NCBI GenBank assembly: GCA_025459035.1
Contig: JALORJ010000100.1
Location: forward strand, 1 to 8,060
Reading direction: 5' to 3'
DNA from: Burkholderiales bacterium
Lineage (GTDB): Bacteria; Pseudomonadota; Gammaproteobacteria; Burkholderiales; Ga0077523
DNA: 8,060 nt
Part shown: positions 5,921 to 8,060 of the stretch, piece after piece
Layout: every line of letters starts with the position of its first letter
Position numbering within the stretch: position 1 is the first letter of the stretch
Made by a program: the position numbers and the translations under genes
Notes under the pieces: generated by a model
The model's input: the letters and a program-made list of their open reading frames with translations, nothing else
Database searches by the model: none
Told to the model about the DNA's origin: nothing

Positions 5921-6288
5921 GGTGCGGCGTCCGTCTTGCCGGCGCGCAAGCGGATCGGTCCCCGCCAGGGCGCCCGCGGATCGAGCGCCCGCCCGCCCTG
6001 CGTCACCTCGACAGCGCCGGCCACGGCCAGCACCCGAGCCTGCGCGCGAACGGCGTCCATCAGGCCGCGCCACGCAACCGGATCGAGACGCCGCGCGACC
6101 TCCGACGGGCACGCGCTGGCCGGGGGACGCCGCGTCGCGAGCGTCGTGAGGATCGCCGCCGCGATCGTGTCCGCATCGAATCGCCGCGATGCGGCATCGC
6201 GACCGGCGTTCGCGCCGGGGGCTGCCGGCGCACGCACGACACTCACCGGCACCGTGCCGCCGCGCCCGGAACGATCGGCCGGCCGCAC
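5917..6288 (-). CDS. DUF3253 domain protein
   Basis: Predicted protein of up to 123 residues. The C-terminal part (about 37-115) matches what I know of the DUF3253 family: DTIAAAIL (40-47), ACPSEVARRLDP (59-70), WRGLMDAVRAQARVL (73-87), then VTQGGRALDP (95-104) and RGPIRLR (109-115). The pattern looks like a small winged-helix fold, so nucleic-acid binding is possible, but the function is not established. The start is uncertain. A GTG at 6288 lies seven bases after the YecA-like stop, but the first 36 residues are Arg/Gly/Ala-rich. GTG codons at 6252, 6246, 6240 or 6237 would give a form closer to the family's usual 80-100 residues, and GGTGAG precedes the GTG at 6237. The stop overlaps the helicase GTG by four bases, so the two are probably coupled. 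Confidence 0.78.
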   Translation of the reverse strand: MRPADRSGRGGTVPVSVVRAPAAPGANAGRDAASRRFDADTIAAAILTTLATRRPPASACPSEVARRLDPVAWRGLMDAVRAQARVLAVAGAVEVTQGGRALDPRAPWRGPIRLRAGKTDAAP

Positions 6289-6295
6289 GCGCGTG

Positions 6296-6958
6296 TCAGT
6301 CGGCTCCGTGGCAGAGCTTGTACTTGCGCCCGCTCCCGCACGGACACGGGTCGTTGCGGCCCACCTTCGGGGTCTCGCGACGCGTCGGCTCCGGGATGTT
6401 GCGCAGCACGTGGAAGTAGCGAAACAGGTGGACCGCGGCGTTCGCGACCTCGTCGCGGCATTCCTTCTCGAGACGCTCGAGCTCGCGGTCGCCGATCGCG
6501 CGGCGCTGTTCTTCGTCGAGCGCGTCGCCGACGATCATCATCGGGAACAGCAGCTCGTCGATCTCCTCGGGGTCGCCGACCTCGTCCCATGGCGTCGGCG
6601 AGATCGCGACGCCTTCCATGTAGCCCGCGCACCACGTCTCGAGGTCGTGGCCGTCCGGGGCGTCGGGATCGGGATAGACCTGCATCGTCAGCCCTTCTCC
6701 GGCGCTCAGCTCCGCGACCACGTCGTCGCGCATCGCGCGCACCAGCCGCAGCAGCGCGATGTTGTCGTCGGGGTCGGGCATGCCGGGGGCGCCGTCGAGC
6801 GCGATCTCGATCCACTCGTCGTCCTCGATCGGGTCGGGACACGTCACCACGGCCGTGATGAAACCCTGCAGCGCGTCGAGCGCGAGCGCGCGGCCCTCGA
6901 GCGCAGGATGGCCGAGCAGGGTCTCGAGGCGGGTCAGGTCGTCGTCGGACAGCGGCAT
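6296..6958 (-). CDS. UPF0149 / SEC-C domain protein (YecA-like)
   Basis: Predicted 220-residue cytosolic protein with the architecture of E. coli YecA (221 residues): an N-terminal UPF0149 helical domain and a C-terminal SEC-C metal-binding motif. The UPF0149 part includes LDALQGFITAVVTCPDPI (28-45), EWIEIAL (48-54), WCAGYMEGVAIS (109-120) and FPMMIVG (138-144). The SEC-C motif, GRNDPCPCGSGRKYKLCHG (200-218), supplies C205, C207, C216 and H217, the zinc- or iron-binding set found at the end of SecA. YecA-type proteins have been linked to ribosome or SecA-related roles; the exact task is unsettled. The ATG at 6958 is chosen because the family begins there, though no Shine-Dalgarno is visible. 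It is the first gene of the cluster leading to DUF3253 and the helicase, and is probably transcribed from the 6959-7167 gap. Confidence 0.9.
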   Translation of the reverse strand: MPLSDDDLTRLETLLGHPALEGRALALDALQGFITAVVTCPDPIEDDEWIEIALDGAPGMPDPDDNIALLRLVRAMRDDVVAELSAGEGLTMQVYPDPDAPDGHDLETWCAGYMEGVAISPTPWDEVGDPEEIDELLFPMMIVGDALDEEQRRAIGDRELERLEKECRDEVANAAVHLFRYFHVLRNIPEPTRRETPKVGRNDPCPCGSGRKYKLCHGAD

Positions 6959-7082
6959 CGGCGCGGATGTGGAGCGGGCAAGGGCACGACCATCGCACAA
7001 GCGGCCGGTGCTGTCAGCGACCGCACGGCGCGATGACCGCCACCGGCGCGCGACGCGCATCGGTGCCCGCCGACCCGGCCGC

Positions 7083-7088
7083 TATCAT
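7083..7088 (+). promoter_or_regulatory. Possible -10 element for the GNAT gene cluster
   Basis: TATCAT lies about 80 bases before the GNAT start and is one of few AT-rich hexamers in the 6959-7167 divergent gap. The sequence 17 bases upstream (TCGGTG, 7060-7065) is a poor -35. No convincing promoter for the opposite-strand YecA-like gene could be picked out. Confidence 0.28.
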
Positions 7089-7167
7089 CGATCGGTGTCC
7101 CCGAGTCGTGCGCGATGACGCTCCCCGCCCTGCCCGTGCCCCGCCTGCCGTCGATCGCCGCGGACCG

Positions 7168-7650
7168 ATGCGCCCTGCCTGGCTGCCGCTGAACCCCGCG
7201 CTGCAGGCGGGCTTCGCGACCGATCGCTTCGTCGTGCGGCCGTTGCGGGCGACCGACGCCCTGCAGGACTGGGACGCCGTGATGGAAGCGCCCGCGCGCC
7301 TGCGCGGCGTCTTCGGCCCCGGGTCCGACTGGCCGCCCGACGACCTGTCGCTCGCACAGGACTGGATCGATCTGGCCTGGCACGAGAAGGAGTTCCAGAT
7401 GCGCACGTCGTTCGCGTGGACCGTCACCGCAATCGACGGCGCCCGCGTGCTGGGCTGCGCGTACCTGTTCCCGGCGACGTGCGCGGATGTCGACGCCGAG
7501 GCCTACCAGTGGGTGCGCCCGAGCCTGCGGACCGCGCTCGACGCCGTGCTCGATCGCGCGCTGCGCCAGTGGCTGGCGGCGGCGCTGCCGGCGCTGCGCA
7601 TCGCGTGGCCCGGGCGCGACCGACCGTGGGACGCCGGGGGCGCGGCGTGA
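7168..7650 (+). CDS. GNAT-like acetyltransferase family protein
   Basis: Predicted 160-residue protein resembling a divergent branch of GNAT N-acetyltransferases. Visible family features are an N-terminal TDRFVVRPLRATDALQDWDAVM (18-39) and RLRGVFGPGSDWPPDDLSL (44-62). Next is a helix DLAWHEKEF (68-76), then strands FAWTVTAIDGARVLGCAYLFP (82-102, beta3-beta4) and AEAYQWVRPS (110-119). The classical acetyl-CoA loop Q/R-x-x-G-x-G/A is not seen where it should follow beta4, so activity or cofactor use may be altered. No substrate can be proposed. The ATG at 7168 starts just before the conserved region; the upstream in-frame peptide is Arg/Pro-rich and unconvincing, and no strong ribosome site is present. 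The stop overlaps the next gene's GTG by four bases. Confidence 0.75.
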   Translation: MRPAWLPLNPALQAGFATDRFVVRPLRATDALQDWDAVMEAPARLRGVFGPGSDWPPDDLSLAQDWIDLAWHEKEFQMRTSFAWTVTAIDGARVLGCAYLFPATCADVDAEAYQWVRPSLRTALDAVLDRALRQWLAAALPALRIAWPGRDRPWDAGGAA

Positions 7651-7967
7651 TCCTCAAGCTGCTCGTGTTCGCGGGCTTCGTCGTCGTGCTCGTGTCGTTG
7701 TTCTCGGCCACGCCGTCGGAGCAGGCGCGCGTCGACAAGGCACGGCGACGGGCGGCGTGGCGCGCGGCGATGCGGCGTACCGCGTTCACCGTCGGCGCCT
7801 GCCTGTTTCTCGTCGCGACGCTGTTCGGGACCTGGCACGGTTGGCGATTCGGCGACGCATCGGGCTGGGTGCTCGGTGCGATCGGCGCCCCCGGTGCACT
7901 CGCGTGCGCGTTTCTCGCGTGGCGTGCCGGCCGCTTGCGTCCCGACCTGCGGCCGAGCGCGCGATGA
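7647..7967 (+). CDS. Small membrane protein of unknown function, three predicted helices
   Basis: Predicted 106-residue inner-membrane protein; I do not recognise the family. Three hydrophobic segments are visible: about 2-20 (ILKLLVFAGFVVVLVSLFSA), 47-63 (FTVGACLFLVATLFGTW) and 74-92 (WVLGAIGAPGALACAFLAW). The loop between the first two (25-45) is strongly basic (DKARRRAAWRAAMRR), which by the positive-inside rule puts it in the cytoplasm. The start is a GTG at 7647 overlapping the GNAT stop (GTGA), and its own stop overlaps the DUF2237 start (ATGA). This double overlap is the main evidence that it is a real gene. The GTG start is followed at once by the first hydrophobic helix. Confidence 0.75.
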   Translation: MILKLLVFAGFVVVLVSLFSATPSEQARVDKARRRAAWRAAMRRTAFTVGACLFLVATLFGTWHGWRFGDASGWVLGAIGAPGALACAFLAWRAGRLRPDLRPSAR

Positions 7968-8060
7968 GCGACGCACCGCGCAATGTGCTCGGCGGGCCGC
8001 TCGCGGTCTGCTGCACCGATCCGATGACGGGCTTCTTCCGCACGGGCGTCTGTCTCACCG
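7964..8060 (+). CDS. DUF2237 family protein, 5' part only (cut by window end)
   Basis: The first 32 residues are visible and the frame is open at the window end. MSDAPRNVLGG (1-11) and CCTDPMTGFFRTGVC (16-30) match the start of DUF2237 proteins (NVLGGPL...C-S-T-D-P-M-T-G-F-F-R-D-G-x-C), a family of about 120 residues with conserved cysteines and unknown function. The ATG overlaps the stop of the membrane-protein gene (ATGA), so translation is probably coupled. The cysteines suggest metal or redox chemistry, but that is only inference. Confidence 0.88.
   Translation, partial: MSDAPRNVLGGPLAVCCTDPMTGFFRTGVCLT

Noticed and set aside
5921..6112. N-terminal extension of the helicase to 6112
   Set aside because: Arg/Gly/Ala-rich, lies within the DUF3253 gene in another frame, and the GTG at 5920 gives a normal family length with a typical 4-base overlap.
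4118..7036. A very long plus-strand open frame (over 900 codons) antisense to the helicase cluster
   Set aside because: It is Arg/His/Ala/Val-rich without recognisable domains and lies opposite three genes with clear family motifs. Long antisense frames are expected in high-GC DNA with G/C at third positions.
7115..7192. 25-residue open frame starting MTLPALPVPRLP, overlapping the GNAT start
   Set aside because: It could be a leader peptide, but it has no ribosome binding site and such short frames are frequent by chance; not supported as a gene.

Overview
This window looks like chromosome from a high-GC betaproteobacterium, probably of the Burkholderiales or a related order. The evidence is the strong G/C bias at third codon positions, a phasin next to a PhaR-type polyhydroxyalkanoate (PHA) regulator, and phaR joined to rimO, an arrangement I associate with that group. 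The genus cannot be fixed from the sequence. There is no sign of phage, insertion sequences, CRISPR, tRNA or rRNA.

Layout. Positions 1-652 (minus strand) hold the possible first codons of an unidentified gene at the left edge, then an HpaC-type flavin reductase. Positions 653-1011 are non-coding and contain a strong terminator. Positions 1012-1560 (minus) encode a phasin with a near-perfect Shine-Dalgarno and a consensus-like sigma-70 promoter. Positions 1561-1861 are a shared divergent promoter region. Positions 1862-3777 (plus) carry phaR and rimO, two bases apart. Positions 3778-3925 are a short convergent gap. Positions 3926-6958 (minus) form a three-gene cluster read in the order YecA-like SEC-C protein, DUF3253 protein, YoaA/DinG-type iron-sulfur helicase. 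Positions 6959-7167 are a second divergent gap. Positions 7168-8060 (plus) are a tightly overlapping run of a GNAT-like protein, a small three-helix membrane protein, and a DUF2237 protein cut off by the window end.

How the genes work together. The central theme is PHA granule biology: the phasin coats granules, and PhaR, encoded divergently next to it, is the known repressor of phasin genes in this group. The two promoters lie back to back, so one PhaR-bound region could control both. RimO, which modifies ribosomal protein S12, appears to be co-transcribed with phaR. The helicase cluster and the GNAT-membrane-DUF2237 cluster look translationally coupled, but their shared purpose is not evident.

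The most unusual non-coding signal is a repeated arrangement on the minus strand: TTGACA followed closely by the perfect palindrome CGGTGCACCG, with a TGC-N3-GCA element further downstream. It occurs in the phasin promoter and again upstream of the flavin reductase. I found no convincing wholly new defence or mobile system here.
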